From the NCBI GenBank assembly GCA_009746045.1, contig RPFO01000104.1, positions 5,910,895-5,974,894 on the forward strand: a stretch of DNA of 64,000 nucleotides, in the 5' to 3' direction. The stretch is from Mesostigma viride. Taxonomy: Eukaryota > Streptophyta > Mesostigmatophyceae > Mesostigmatales > Mesostigmataceae. This document shows positions 34,801 through 45,331 of the stretch, one piece after another. The stretch's first letter is position 1. Each line of letters begins with the position of its first letter. A model generated the notes under the pieces. The model searched no databases and was not told the DNA's origin. It saw nothing but the letters and a program-made list of their open reading frames with translations. The translations under genes and the position numbers were made by a program.

Positions 34801-34877
34801 GGGGCATGCGAGGAGCGAAGGGCGCCTGAAGTGCTAGCTCTGCATAAGCTGCGGCAGCCTTGACGAGGAGGCCTCAT
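22844..34877 (-). CDS. KAS2: Plastid 3-oxoacyl-ACP synthase II (KAS II/FabF), 11 exons
   Basis: Elongates acyl-ACP with malonyl-ACP in plastid type II fatty-acid synthesis. Exons (minus): 34877-34682, 33240-33059, 32155-31949, 31457-31344, 30542-30401, 27953-27874, 27064-26996, 26412-26328, 24397-24162, 23739-23680, 22963-22844. All junctions are GT-AG and all phases match (1491 nt, 496 aa). Exon 1 is a Ser/Arg-rich transit peptide inferred from its donor and phase only; an in-frame upstream Met at 35051 exists. Family motifs in order: [72 protein letters not shown] (nucleophile Cys246), [30 protein letters not shown] (His386), [15 protein letters not shown] (Lys417, His422) and [20 protein letters not shown] and EYGAI favour KAS II over KAS I. 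Intron 5 carries a 12-bp satellite and intron 8 a hAT-like element. Confidence 0.93.
23395..23625. repeat. 25-bp minisatellite in KAS II intron 10
   Basis: About nine tandem units of 25 bp built around GAGACGGACCATCACGAATA plus TCAAT, with a few single-base changes (AAGACGG, ATCATG). No spacers, so not a CRISPR array. It lies between exons 10 and 11 of KAS II. Confidence 0.9.
23785..23803. repeat. Poly-G run (poly-C on the sense strand) before KAS II exon 10
   Basis: A run of about 19 G on the plus strand, 46 bp from the exon 10 acceptor. On the transcript it acts as a C-only polypyrimidine tract. Confidence 0.85.
24814..26184. mobile_element. hAT-like element with 8-bp TSD in KAS II intron 8
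   Basis: The 8-bp direct repeats TGGCACAC (24806-24813 and 26185-26192) flank terminal inverted repeats beginning CAGTGCTGCTAA on the left and CAGTGCTTCTGCTAA (reverse strand) on the right. Subterminal regions are packed with TTCGTCAA/TTGACGAA motifs: GCAATTCGTCAACC-type copies at 24833-25005 and, inverted, GTTTGACGAATTGCC-type copies at 26050-26160. An 8-bp duplication, CAGTG ends and clustered subterminal motifs are hallmarks of the hAT superfamily. No transposase ORF is present. The interior carries a gene-like acidic ORF (25330-25852) instead. Confidence 0.78.
25330..25852 (+). pseudogene. Gene-like acidic protein fragment inside the hAT-like element
   Basis: The ATG at 25330 gives [20 protein letters not shown]. 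After a one-base shift near 25397, a frame runs [20 protein letters not shown], then a TAG (about 25466), then ~125 codons of Lys/Glu/Ser-rich sequence ([35 protein letters not shown]) to a TGA at 25850-25852. The composition is that of a nuclear or chromatin protein, and STLDALF loosely resembles a PIP-type motif. I recognise no family. The frameshift and stop suggest a decayed captured gene fragment; an unrecognised small intron is an alternative. It is antisense to KAS II. Confidence 0.4.
28030..30090. repeat. 12-bp GAGCGAGGCGAG satellite in KAS II intron 5
   Basis: Roughly 145 nearly identical 12-bp units (AGGAGCGAGGCG) occupy about 28045-29790, with only a handful of variants (GGGGC at 28344-28365 and 29784, GAGCCAGG near 28828). 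A degenerate GCAAGGCAAGGA border follows to 30090, with scattered units at 30160-30240. Both edges are more diverged than the core, the usual sign of ongoing homogenisation. The array starts ~80 bp upstream of the exon 6 acceptor and is C-rich on the sense strand. Ala-Arg-Ser-Glu and Leu-Ala-Ser frames through it are artefacts. Confidence 0.97.
31725..31812 (-). repeat. Partial copy of the KAS II exon 3 end in intron 3
   Basis: ACGATTACCTGCATC plus CCGATGAGCACGCCC at 31767-31812 repeats the exon 3 3' edge and donor (31943-31990). A shorter CACCTGCAT copy lies at 31725. It repeats coding sequence but is interrupted and is not a functional exon. Confidence 0.55.
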
Positions 34878-35961
34878 CCCGGGCTGTGTGCTGGTGGTAG
34901 ATTCATCGATCCGCACTCGAGGAGCAACATTCGCCGGCAGTGGGGAACACGCATTAAGACCAAGGCCCCGGGCGGGCCTGCACACGGACATTGCCACTAA
35001 TAAGGTGGCCACAATACGCTGGCAAGTTCCCCGACCTGGGGTGCTATACAACCACGACCTGTCGAGCTTCGCTTATCTGCTTCACGGCCAGCTGTGCTAT
35101 GGAGCACGTCTACCGATTACTGTACAGGCCAACGTGACTGGCCCCGACTGTTGAGCACGACCTTGTGATTGAGACAGGTGACGCCAGGCCAGCCTCGCTC
35201 GATCAAGCATGCGGGCATGACGTCGTTTCTTTCTCCGCGCCTGAGCTCGTGCTAGGTTGCCATGCCATGTCAAGGGCTGCCCCGTCTCCGGCGCCGGGCC
35301 ACCCCCAGCATGATATTTTGAAAAAGGGAAGTAAAATATCTTTGGTGCCGCTGATCCGCGCCCGGGTTCCTCGGCGCCGGGAGCTTGTAATTTTAGTATC
35401 CACCAATACAAATCGAACCTCGAGTAGGGAAGGTTTGGGATGCAGCTAGGGGGATAAAGATTCAGACACCATGATTGCGCGGGGCATCATGTGCGGCGTG
35501 GGCAACAACAACTACAACAACCATGATTGCACTGCACAGTGGCGTGGCGCCAAATCGCAGGGTGTTGCTGACAGAGCATCCGCGGGGGAGCCTAATGCTG
35601 CCGTGCGGCGCCCATTTCGCGTGCTTGCGCCCTCGCCTAGTGCGCCTCCGCCCTTTTTCCCTCGCAACAGCCTGTCGACGACGAAGTAAAAAAGGCAACG
35701 CGAGGAGAAGAAACGCAGGCTGCTCCCATATCAATCTAGCTCGTGGTAGGGCCGGCCATCCTTGTCGCTGCAGTGAGAGTCAATCTGGCGACCGACCAAA
35801 CATGTCGCAAAGCGAATGCAGCGGGAACGCGCGCCGTGTAGCCACATGTGAGGAAGTTTGTCGAAGATGCAGGTGCGGGATGCGCCGGAACTGACGGCGG
35901 CTTAAGGGATACGCTTACTAAACTGGTTTGTGTTTAATTAAGGTCTGAGGCTCTTACAGAC
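34878..35961. promoter_or_regulatory. Divergent intergenic region between KAS II and the DCD-TRF4 gene
   Basis: About 1.08 kb lies between the inferred KAS II start (minus) and the DCD gene start (plus), so it should carry both promoters. Open frames here show no family motifs. If KAS II starts at the in-frame Met at 35051 the region is shorter. Confidence 0.4.
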
Positions 35962-38900
35962 ATGAGTCGCGCGGGCTTCAGACCTGATGGTGCTGGTAGT
36001 GACAGGAGAGGGAAGGATGACGGAGGGTCGTGGAAATCCAAAGGCCCCTCGAAAAAACGGGACCCGCCGCCATTGAACGAGCCTCTGGGCGGCTATATAT
36101 TTGTCTGTAATGATGAAACTTTTGATGAAGACATACGACGTCAGCTTTTCGGTAAGTCGCTCGTACAGAATGCATTGCGACTGTGCATCATAGCGTCCCG
36201 TTGCTTGTCAATCCCATGTTGGCATAGCGAATATAGCAGACATTTCTCGACACAGAACTCCAGTGGATGTCGTATGTATGAGCGGATCGTTACTTTGTAC
36301 TTTAGACGTGAGGGAGGATGTCGGGCTTTCATCATGGAGAGCGTGGCATGCGTACTGGCGAACCTCGGCTGTCGGCATCACGGGCAGACCAGTGTGCTTG
36401 GGGTTCATTTGAGGCATACTCGTCTGCTGGTAGCCTGTCACTTATCTGTCGGTAGTCCGTTGGTAGTCATTATAGACATATAAGGTCCCAGCCTCGTCCT
36501 CCTTATGGTGTGTGTGGCTACCCCATTTGTGATCCAATTCTCGTCGCCAACCCGCTTGTTATATATAACCGCTGTTCTGGCATTCCGTCTGGGAAAGCCG
36601 CTTACTTTAGCCTACGCAAACCTCGGTACGTGGACATTTGCACCCGCAGGTCTCCCTAGCCGGTACTGGGAGTCAGTAAAACTTATCACTCCAGGCCTGC
36701 CTCTATTCCTGTACAACTACAGCACGCGGATGCTGCACGGAGTCTTTGAGGTAACCAGCGCACGCTCTCCGTCTCACAAACAGCTCACTGTGGGTTTGCT
36801 TTCTTGGCACACTTGTCCGCCTCACTCCTGGCCATCGCCTTTTTTGTTGAGGGACAATTTTTTTGACGGACATTGCTTGTGGCCATCGTTTAATTTGGTT
36901 GGCCTTGTTGTTGTGGTCCTTTGTTATCGTCGGCTGCTGGTTGTGATGTGTTGCCCTCCGCCGTGCTCTTGGCCTTTGCTCTGTCCCTGCTCTGTGGCGA
37001 GGGTATTAGTTGCTACTACATCTATCACAGCATGTCGAGCAACGCTGGCGGCTATTGCGTTCCTTTACTCATGCATTCAGGCACCCACTCACTCAGTGCT
37101 CTGTTGGACATTGGCAACAGTGTCAGGGAAGGGGGGTTGTAGTTCAGGAGATGGGTTGATACGCAGGATCAGCAACCAGGCATGTGTGCCATGGAACATT
37201 CTGCAGGAAAGTTGGTGGGGATGGGCTAGAGTACGATGGGCCGGTGCGCTGCTAGGCATCTTTGGAATAGTGACTGCTGCATCCATAGTGACCGCTGCAT
37301 CCTTAGCACCATCAACATGCATCGCTGGCAAGCCACCCCTCGGTGATCCATGGCACGTGATGCCACCGGTGATACCCCCCGTTGCCTCGTTGGTGATCCC
37401 CGTGGACCCGTGAACCTGTGTCGACATGCCTTGAAGCCCGCGTCTGCTTTGGGCTCTCGGAAGGGCGGTCAAGGTGGACACCCCTGGCAGAGTTGCACGT
37501 GCACGCTGGCTCACCCGTATAGACAAGCCCTCGCGCGTCTGTATTGTTCGCGTGTCGTTATTGGTCACCAGCTCACGTCCTTACCGTGCACGCACGCACG
37601 CGGTCCATGTCCAGGCTGCCATTGTGACCCCTGGGGACCTGTGCCCATGATGCGGCCACAGCACCCACACTTGTGCCAGCTTGTGATTTGATTGGTAGCT
37701 AGATACCCGATTGCTGCTCGCTAGGCTAGCAAGGCAACCGCTCCTGGTGGGTGGACTCCCATCTCATTGTGTACATGGCCAGGGCGTTGTTTCAGGGTAG
37801 GATGCCGGGGCCCAGTCTAAAAGGCTTATGGATGCATGTATGCCATAAAAAGGAGGGATGACGCATTTGACATGGAATGAGTGATGCATTCGTTCATCCT
37901 TTCCTTTCGGTCAGTCCCTCACTCACTCATTTGCTGATTCATCACTATCATATGGGAGATGCGGGTCTTGACCATGAGCAGCAACTGCATCTAGGACAGC
38001 GAGCTTCGATTGCAATGTGGGCAGCGGTCAGCATTTCCGTGGGTTGTTGACAACCTACACATACACAGTCATTGCGTCTGCTCTGCGTGCATTCTCCTGC
38101 CTCGTTGCCTCTATGGTTACCTCCCGTGGGCCTCCATCCATCCAGTGGCGTACTCCCCACTCATGCCCAACTCCTGCCCCCGTGCTTTTTGAAAATTTTT
38201 CTTTAAAATTTCTTCACAAAAGAAACTGCATCAGTACCAGCGCTTTGCAATTGCTGGGCTGGTGTCACCGCCTACCTGCCGCTATGACCACACTATCACG
38301 ACCAGTAAGAGTACTACCACACGGTCACTAACAATTCTACCAGGGGCCTGCCAACCCGTGCTTGGACGCCCTGCTCCTTACCCACCGCGCTTGGATGGCC
38401 ACTGACTCCTTGCCCAGGGAGATCGTGGATCGCCGTCAAGTATCAAGGTCATCGACATCATTGTCATCATGACATCATTTGAACCGCTCTTTGCCCCTCA
38501 CTCCTTGTTTTTTGCGCTTGGACCCCCCAGGCGGCCACGGCAGGCGAGTTCAATATGGAGCCCACCGCGTGGGAGCAGCAGCAGCAGAAGGCGCGGCTGG
38601 CGGCCGCCCAGCGGTCCGGTGCCCCGTCGGCCATGGACAGTGGGCACGAGGGCGGCTTCTCGCAGTACCCCGCACAGGTGCGCATGCGCGTCAAGGTGGA
38701 GAAGCGGCCCCTCCCCGCGGATAGCTTCCGCAAGTACCTGTACACGTACGAGGAGACCAAGTTCCGGCTGGAGCTCTCGCGCACCGAGGTGAGGGGCGTG
38801 CGGTAGATTGCGTCCCCCCTGCAACATGGTAATTTGGCAGGTGGGATGTGGTCGTGTGCATGTATGTTGGGTTGGTGGTTTGCCACCCACTGGTTGCTGC

Positions 38901-41900
38901 TGCGTTCCCGTTTTGGGTGTGTGGTTTGTTGCTCCCACTAATGGTTGTTGGTCCCGCATCTGCATATGGTTCTTGCCTGTCTCAGGACAGGCATGCGTGG
39001 ATTATGCACTTGTTCATGTATGTATTACTGCGCCTACTTGTCCTCCATGTATGTATCATGCACATATTTGTCTGCTTGTGTGGATGGTGCCTGCCTTTGT
39101 GTGCCCCGTCCCTCCACCCTAACATCGTCCACCCCATGAGCGTCCGTCCCACTGGCATCCGCGCACACTGCTCCTGCCACTCACTTGTCTTATAATCACC
39201 TGATCTATGTGCGTGTCTCACCGACCTGGGCATCCCTCCGCCTCCACCCCCGTCCCTCGGAAATAACAGACGGACCACCTGCTTCAGCTCTTCCACGTTG
39301 GGTACGACAAGGAGAAGGCCTGCTTTGCCGACGTGGCCACCTCTGCGGGCGGCGACAGCCACCGCGGTGGCAGCGCCCCCGTCCACGAGGGCGACGCGGA
39401 CGGGTCCTCCGCGTCGGCCGGCGGCAACCACGAGGACGACGGCTGGGAGCGCGTGCCCAGCAAGAGGGGCAGCCACCAAGGGGCGGGCCATGCGGGGCAT
39501 GTGGGCCACGGCAAGGGCGGCGCGGGCGCCAGTAAGCAGGCACACCACACCGAAGGTGGCCGGCATGGGGGAGCGGGGGCGGGCGGCGGGGGGGCAAGCC
39601 AGGGTGGGGCCAGGGCACCCGGTGGGCGCCCAGCAGGGGACCGCAAGCTGGCATCCGCAGGGGGGCATAAACCCGGCTCGGGGGATGCTGGTACCAAGCC
39701 CTTAGGGCCGCTATCGGCGGGCAATGGGCAGGGATCGGAGTCCTCGGCCTCCCCCTCATCCGCATCCGGCAGCGTCAAGCAAGGGGAGGCAAGGGGGAGG
39801 AGCATTGACGGCACAGGCACGGTGTCCCCTTTGCCAGGGTCGCCCAGCGTGGGCAAGGGGCCAGCAGGGACTACAACCGCGGCTGCTGCCGCACCGGCTG
39901 TGAGGGCAGGGGAGTCGACGGCGGGGGATGTCGCCACGTCGGGTCCCAGGGGTGGGGGCGCTTCAGGGGGCGCCGCGGCTGCGACTGCTGCTGCGGGTGC
40001 CGCGGCATCCAATGGGGCGGCATCCCGGCCTGTTGACGCCGCCAAAGGTAGGTTGGATGGGCATGGGGCCACGGCCCCGAAGCCTGCCGCTGGCGGGGGT
40101 GGAGCGTCGGAGAGCGGTGCCACTGGCTCCCGGCCGTCCTCGTCAGCGTTCATCCAGCCCGCGCTCTCGTATTCGGCGGCGCTGGGCGCGCGATTGCGGG
40201 CGGCCAACGCGGCTGCCAGCGCGCCCACCGCGGGTCATGCTGCCGAGAAAGGGCGTCCCGCGCCAGCGGCTGCAGCGTCGGCTCCAGCGGATGTGGCTGC
40301 CGGTGCCTCTGGGACGGTTTCGCCTGAGCTTGCCGCCAGCACCGCCACATCAGCAGGCACCAGCGGTGCTTCCGCAGGAGAGGGGGATGGGCCGGCAGCC
40401 GCCAAGCCTGCACGAGTGGCGGGTCCCGCCACTAGCGATGCCAAGGGGGGTGCAGCAGAGGTGGCATCGAAAGACGGCATTCCTGCCGCTGCGTCGGGGG
40501 CACCTGCAGCAGCAGCAGCAGCAGCAGGGGTGGCGGCATCGACGACCTCGGCCACAGCGTCCAGCTCTGCGCCCGCAGCTACCATCGCGTCAGTCGAGAA
40601 GGCGATGATGTCATCGGCGGCACCAAAAGCCAAGGCAGGGCCCGCGGGGACAACCCCTCTGGCAGGCACGGCCAGCGCGGGGGCAGCGACCGCAGGGGCA
40701 GGGGCGGTGGCGGGCGTGGCGTCAGCGGCTCATGCGGGGAATGGTCCTGCGACAACGGACCCCCCAGGCAAGGCCAAAGGGGGGCCGCCGCCGCCCCCTG
40801 CCGGTGGGCCCGCGCAGGCACCCACATCCGTGACCAGCGGTGCGCCCTCGTCTACCTCTGCGGGCGCATCGGCAGGTCCGAGGCCTTCGTCCGCAGCCAC
40901 GGTAGATAGCGCACGAGCGGGTGCTGCGATAACCGAGGCACGCCCTGCAGGGGGGTCCTCCGCCGCAGCGGGCGCGGCAGCCCCTCCTGCGCCAGGCACC
41001 GGTGCGGGAGCGGCTGGATCAGGTACGGGGGCAGGGGCAGCCCCCGGAGCCGTGCGCAGCGTGTGGGGGCGGCTAGGCGGGGCCACGGCGGCCGACCTCG
41101 TGAGGGGGCAGCCTGTGGGGGCAAGCGCGGCCGCTCGTGCCGACGCCACGTCTGGCAGCAGCGCGGTGGCGTCTGCAGCGAAAGGGAGTAGGGCAGCAGG
41201 GCCCCCAGGTGGGGCGCTGCATGGGGCGGGTCCGTCAGAGGGGCAAGGGCGCAAGAATGTGCAGGCGAGCGGGGTGGGGGCGGGAGGACAGGGAAGCGAG
41301 GGGGGCGTTGCAGCGGCGGGGGCAGAGGGTGCGGCCGCGGAGGGGGGCGCGGGTCGCCCGGGCCAGGGCAAGGGGGGCGCGGCAGAGGGCAGGTCGAACG
41401 AGCAAGGCCCTCGCAAGAAGGACGGGGGGGAGGGCGGTGCAGCGGGGGGGCGAGGGCCGCGTAATGCTGCCGGCGGGGCAGCTGCCGGCGGGGGGGCACC
41501 TAAGGGGGGATTCAAGGGCACCGGGGAGGGTGGCGCGGGGATGACGGGGCCTCGTAACGGGCGCAACGCCAACCAGGCCGGCGGAAATGATGGTGCCGGC
41601 GCGAGCCGAGGGAAGGCGGGGTTTGTCGGCGCGGACGGGAACCATTCGGGGGGAGGGCGCGGGGGTCCTTCCGGTGGCCAGCATAATGGCCCGCGCGGCG
41701 CTCCCGGCTCTGGTTTCCACAATGGCAAGGCCGTGCTGGAGGCCGGCGGGGTCAAGGGCATGTGGAGCTACGAGGCACTGCGCCCAGCGTCTGTGGCCAC
41801 AACAAACGCAGCCGCCGGGACGGCTGCCAATGGGTCGGGTGCCTCGGCGGAGCACCCGCAGGGGGCTGGCGGTGACGGAAGCCAGGCGTCAGGGGGGGTC

Positions 41901-44900
41901 GGCTCTGTGGCATCGCTGCACGCGGAGGTGACAGAGTTATGGCGTGAGTTAAGGCTGTCACCAGAGGCGCGCGCGGCGGTGGTCGCGGCGGTGGGTGCGG
42001 TGCGCTCCAACGTGCTCGACTTCTGGCCGTACGCCGACATGGAGGTGTTTGGCTCCTTCTCGACCGGCCTGTGCCTGCGCCACAGCGACGTGGACGTGGT
42101 GGTGATCGGTGCGCCGCTGCCGCCGCCGTCACCGGCGGTCACCTCGGTGGCCACGGGCATGGCGGCACTGATCCGCCTGCTCTCACAGCACCTGTCGCTG
42201 TCCAAGTGCGTGGCCTCTTTGACCACGATTGAGACGGCGGCGATGCCTGTGATTAAAGTCAAGGTGGCGGTGGGGCCGGCGGGTGTCGCCCCTCCCTCTG
42301 CCTCTTCCTCCACGTCTGCTTCATCAGCAGCAGCGCCAGCAGCGCCAGCACCCGCGGCAGGAGCTCCGCCCGGCCAGCCGCAATCATCGCAAGGCGCCAC
42401 CAGCGCAGCCGTCGGCTCTACCACCCCTGCAACAGGCTCGAATGCTGCCGCCACCCCCGCGGGTAGCTCTGGTGGCGCCGCCCCTCCCCCACCTCCCCCC
42501 TTCCCCCCCGGGCTCATCTCAGTGGACATCACCATCGCGCAGCAGCACGTCGGGCGGCAAGCCGAGGCGGTCGCGCAGGCGGCGCAGGCAGGCATCGTGC
42601 TCCCGCTGGGGGGGGGGTGGGGCCCGCTCTGGGGTCCCACCGCCAAGTCGGTGCACAACGGCATGGTCGCCAGGGAGCTCGTGCGGGAGAAGCTGCAGCG
42701 GTATCCGGCGCTGGAGCCGCTGGTAAGGGCCATTTTTCAAATCTTGATGTCAAAATGGTTTCCTTTTCACTCACTAGGTAGGTGTCACCCAGCGCTGGAG
42801 CGAGTAGTGAGTCAGTTCTCACAGCTAGTCACATCTTGAGTTAAAAATCGTTTGATCTCGTAGCTTTTCCTCCGGGCTTAACATCCAGAGAGGCGCTACC
42901 CGGCGCTGTAGCAGCTGGTCAAGAGCCACATCCACTGCTCATAAGCCGCAGTTGGTCCTCATGAAGAGTTTCGCTTCATTCTCAAAACTGGTTCTTTTCA
43001 GAACTGTCTCTCCTTGCTAAGTAGGTAGCAGGCTGCCGGCGCTGGAGCCGTTCGTGTGGTGATCCTAACATCCGTCTCATGTCAGATCATCCCCTTGGCA
43101 GCTGGAACTCATTTCCTTTTATGATTTTGTTCCTGCATGGTCACTGTGCAGACTGTGGAGTTGACGGCACCCCGCAGGTCCACTCACCACACACACATGC
43201 AAGCACACACGGAGCACTAATGGTTTATATTGTCATAGGCTCATTGGTCATTCGTTCTCTTTCGTGCGTCCGGCATATTGATCATCCTTGAGGCGCTCCT
43301 CCACAAGCAGAAGCTCATCACACGTTTTCTCCTATCTGATTCTTATTCCATGATTCGTCAGGTGCTCATCCTCAAAGCGTACCTCTACAAGCTGAAGCTG
43401 AACGACGTGTACGCGGGCGGCCTGGGCTCCTACTCGCTCACCCTCCTGGTCGTCTTCTACCTGGAGGTGAGTCTCGCGGGGGGGTCCTTGCAAAGCGGAA
43501 GGGGATGGGCGGGCAAGGTTATCGGGGCATGGGGTGGATGCCGACAAGCTTTCGGGGGTGGTTGATGATGGTTGCAAGTAGGGGTGCACAATGCACGTGT
43601 CCCCTTGATAGCGAGAGTCCCTGTGACGTCCCTCTGACTGGCTCTATGGTTTGGGCCGGCGAACGGTGGTATTCGATGACCCTTGCCCTACATAGGTTGG
43701 GCGATGCACCCAGGCAGTGGTGTCCGACCCAGGAATGGCCTGGGGCACCCCACCCCGTTCCATTCAAAGCCTAATCTTTATCCTTTCTGCTTGCATAACG
43801 CCCCATGTGCTGATGAATGGCATGCAACTGCTTTTCATTGGCTTGTGCGTTTCCATTCCCCTTCTACACCCCTCGGACCCACCCACCCACCCACCCACCC
43901 ACCCACCCACCCACCCACCCACTGCTTGCCCCTCGTTGTCCCCACCACCACCACCACCACCACCACACCCTCCCTCAACCCCACAGCGGCTGACCCTGGG
44001 CCTGGGCTTCACCCCCGTGGTCCCGCCCACGTGGCCGCAAGGCGTGGCGGCGCCCCCTGCCCACGAGTTCAGCTGGGGCGAGGCCGGCCCGCCCGACATG
44101 GTGGACCTGGGCTCGCTGCTGCGTGGGGTGCTGCACCTGATTGGGTCGGGGCTGGACTTCTCCAAAGTGCGCCTGCAGCTCAAGGTGAGTGGCAAAGGGT
44201 GGTGGGAGGTGAAGGGTTTGTGGGTGGTTAATGGTGGTGGGAAGTAAAGAGTTCGTGGGGGGCAAAGGGTGGTGGAAAGTAATGGGTCATAGGGTGGCAA
44301 AGGGTGGTGGGAAGTAAAGGGCTAGTGGGTGGTTAATGGTGGTGCAACTCAGCAGCTTCCACCTAGGCCTGAAGTGCTTGGCCAGTGACATGGGTCATAC
44401 GCACCAGCTACCTACGCTTCCAGTCTGTGACGCGGGGGAGATGGGGGCCATTACTGAGATGATGTGCCACATGCTTGGGGGACAGCAACCCGTGGCACTT
44501 TACGAACGCCCTCTCATGTATCAAGCCCAATGTTGGCGTCGTAGCCGTGGGTCAACGATAAGGAGGCGACGCAGTAGCCATTTTGCAGTCTTGAATACTA
44601 AGAAGGCTGACTTTGTGGCCATTCCGTGGTTATGCTTCTCCACATGGCGGCATGTGGGCATCCCCCCCCCCCCCCCCCCCCCCCTCGAAACCCTAACCCC
44701 CTCCTCTTCCTGTTTGTGCCGGTCACGTGCCCTCCCCCAGGCCAAATCCATGCCCGGCGGCCTGTTTGTGCACGAGCCGTGGGTGCACGCGGCGCCGCTA
44801 ACGATAGAGGACCCGCTGCGACCTGGCGCAAATGTCAGCTTGGGCTCGTTCAACTTCTGGCGCGTGCAGGTGCGTCCGGTGGCAGGACATGCACTAGGGG

Positions 44901-45331
44901 GGTATTCAGTGGCACTGGGGCACGGCGCCTTGTGCTGGGTTTGACAAGCAGGTGCACCATACCCAAAGCGCGTGCGCCTTGAACATGCCGTGTTACCTGC
45001 CTAGCCCTGTTGGCAACATCTTGTTGTGTGTTCATTGTCGGTGTCTTCTTTTGCATATTTTGGTTGATCGGTCACGTGTGTCCCATCTGCCACTGGGCCT
45101 GTCTCCCCCCCGCACACCACCTGTTTCCTGCGGTTGTTTTCCCCCCATCCCTGCTCATAATCTCTCTCTCCACCTCCCCCCTTCCCCGCTCCCTTTTCCC
45201 CTCACCCCTCTTCCCCACCTCACCAGGAGGCGTGCCGCGTCATGCTCAAGGCGCTGGGCGGTAGCGGTGACGCGCCCGCCTCCGGCGCACGCCCGAGCCT
45301 CCGCAGCTTTTTCGCAGGCCTGCCTGGCTGA
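35962..45331 (+). CDS. DCD domain fused to TRF4-type noncanonical poly(A) polymerase (8 exons)
   Basis: Exons: 35962-36151, 36650-36750, 38531-38788, 39270-42722, 43362-43466, 43987-44184, 44741-44869, 45227-45331. All are GT-AG with matching phases (4539 nt, 1512 aa). Residues ~42-197 form a DCD domain: GGYIFVCNDETFDEDIRRQL, then FG, then RYWESVKLITPGLPLFLYNY, MLHGVFE, YPAQVRMRVKVE and TKFRLELSRTE, finishing in exon 4 (LLQLF). Exon 4 continues in one open frame of 1151 codons through ~850 residues of Ala/Gly/Ser/Pro into a nucleotidyltransferase: VFGSFSTGLCLRHSDVDVVV (two catalytic Asp, ~1123) and ISVDITIA (third Asp, ~1268), with an ~80-aa low-complexity insert between. Exons 5-8 give YAGGLGSYSLTLLVVFYLE and a PAP-associated domain (LSLLRGVLHL-like, LTIEDPLRPG). 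Relatives add short oligo(A)/U tails to RNA in exosome surveillance; DCD proteins act in plant stress and development. The joint role is unknown. Confidence 0.85.
42723..43361 (+). repeat. Degenerate copies of exon 4 end and exon 5 start in intron 4
   Basis: The exon 4 edge CCGGCGCTGGAGCCGCTGGT is echoed at about 42790-42808 (CAGCGCTGGAGCGAGTAGTG), 42898-42920 (CCCGGCGCTGTAGCAGCTGG) and 43036-43057 (GCCGGCGCTGGAGCCGTTCG). At 43278-43316 a copy of the exon 5 start is seen (translating ILEALLHKQKLIT beside the true ILKAYLYKLKLND). The intron looks assembled from duplicated exon borders. Confidence 0.6.
43873..43925 (+). repeat. (CCCA)n array before exon 6 of the DCD-TRF4 gene
   Basis: A pure ACCC/CCCA tetranucleotide run plus a CCACCA run (43943-43970), ending 16 bp before the exon 6 acceptor. 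C-rich on the sense strand. Confidence 0.9.
44185..44345 (+). repeat. Donor-proximal minisatellite in intron 6 of the DCD-TRF4 gene
   Basis: Starting right at the donor, units of GGCAAAGGGTGGTGGGAAGT followed by AAAGGGTTCGTGGGTGG and a GTTAATGGTGG variant repeat three to four times. G-rich on the sense strand, in contrast to the acceptor-side arrays. Confidence 0.8.
44663..44685 (+). repeat. Poly-C tract before exon 7 of the DCD-TRF4 gene
   Basis: An uninterrupted run of about 22 C on the sense strand, some 55 bp before the exon 7 acceptor at 44739-44740. Confidence 0.9.

Noticed and set aside
36505-37413. A 302-aa plus-strand ORF covering DCD exon 2
   Set aside because: Only 36650-36750 is conserved DCD sequence. 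The rest is intron read-through on both sides with clear splice sites.
39284-42733. Several 200-340-aa minus-strand ORFs opposite exon 4 of the DCD-TRF4 gene
   Set aside because: Shadows caused by the Ala/Gly/Pro-rich, GC-rich exon; Pro/Ala-rich products without conserved sequence.
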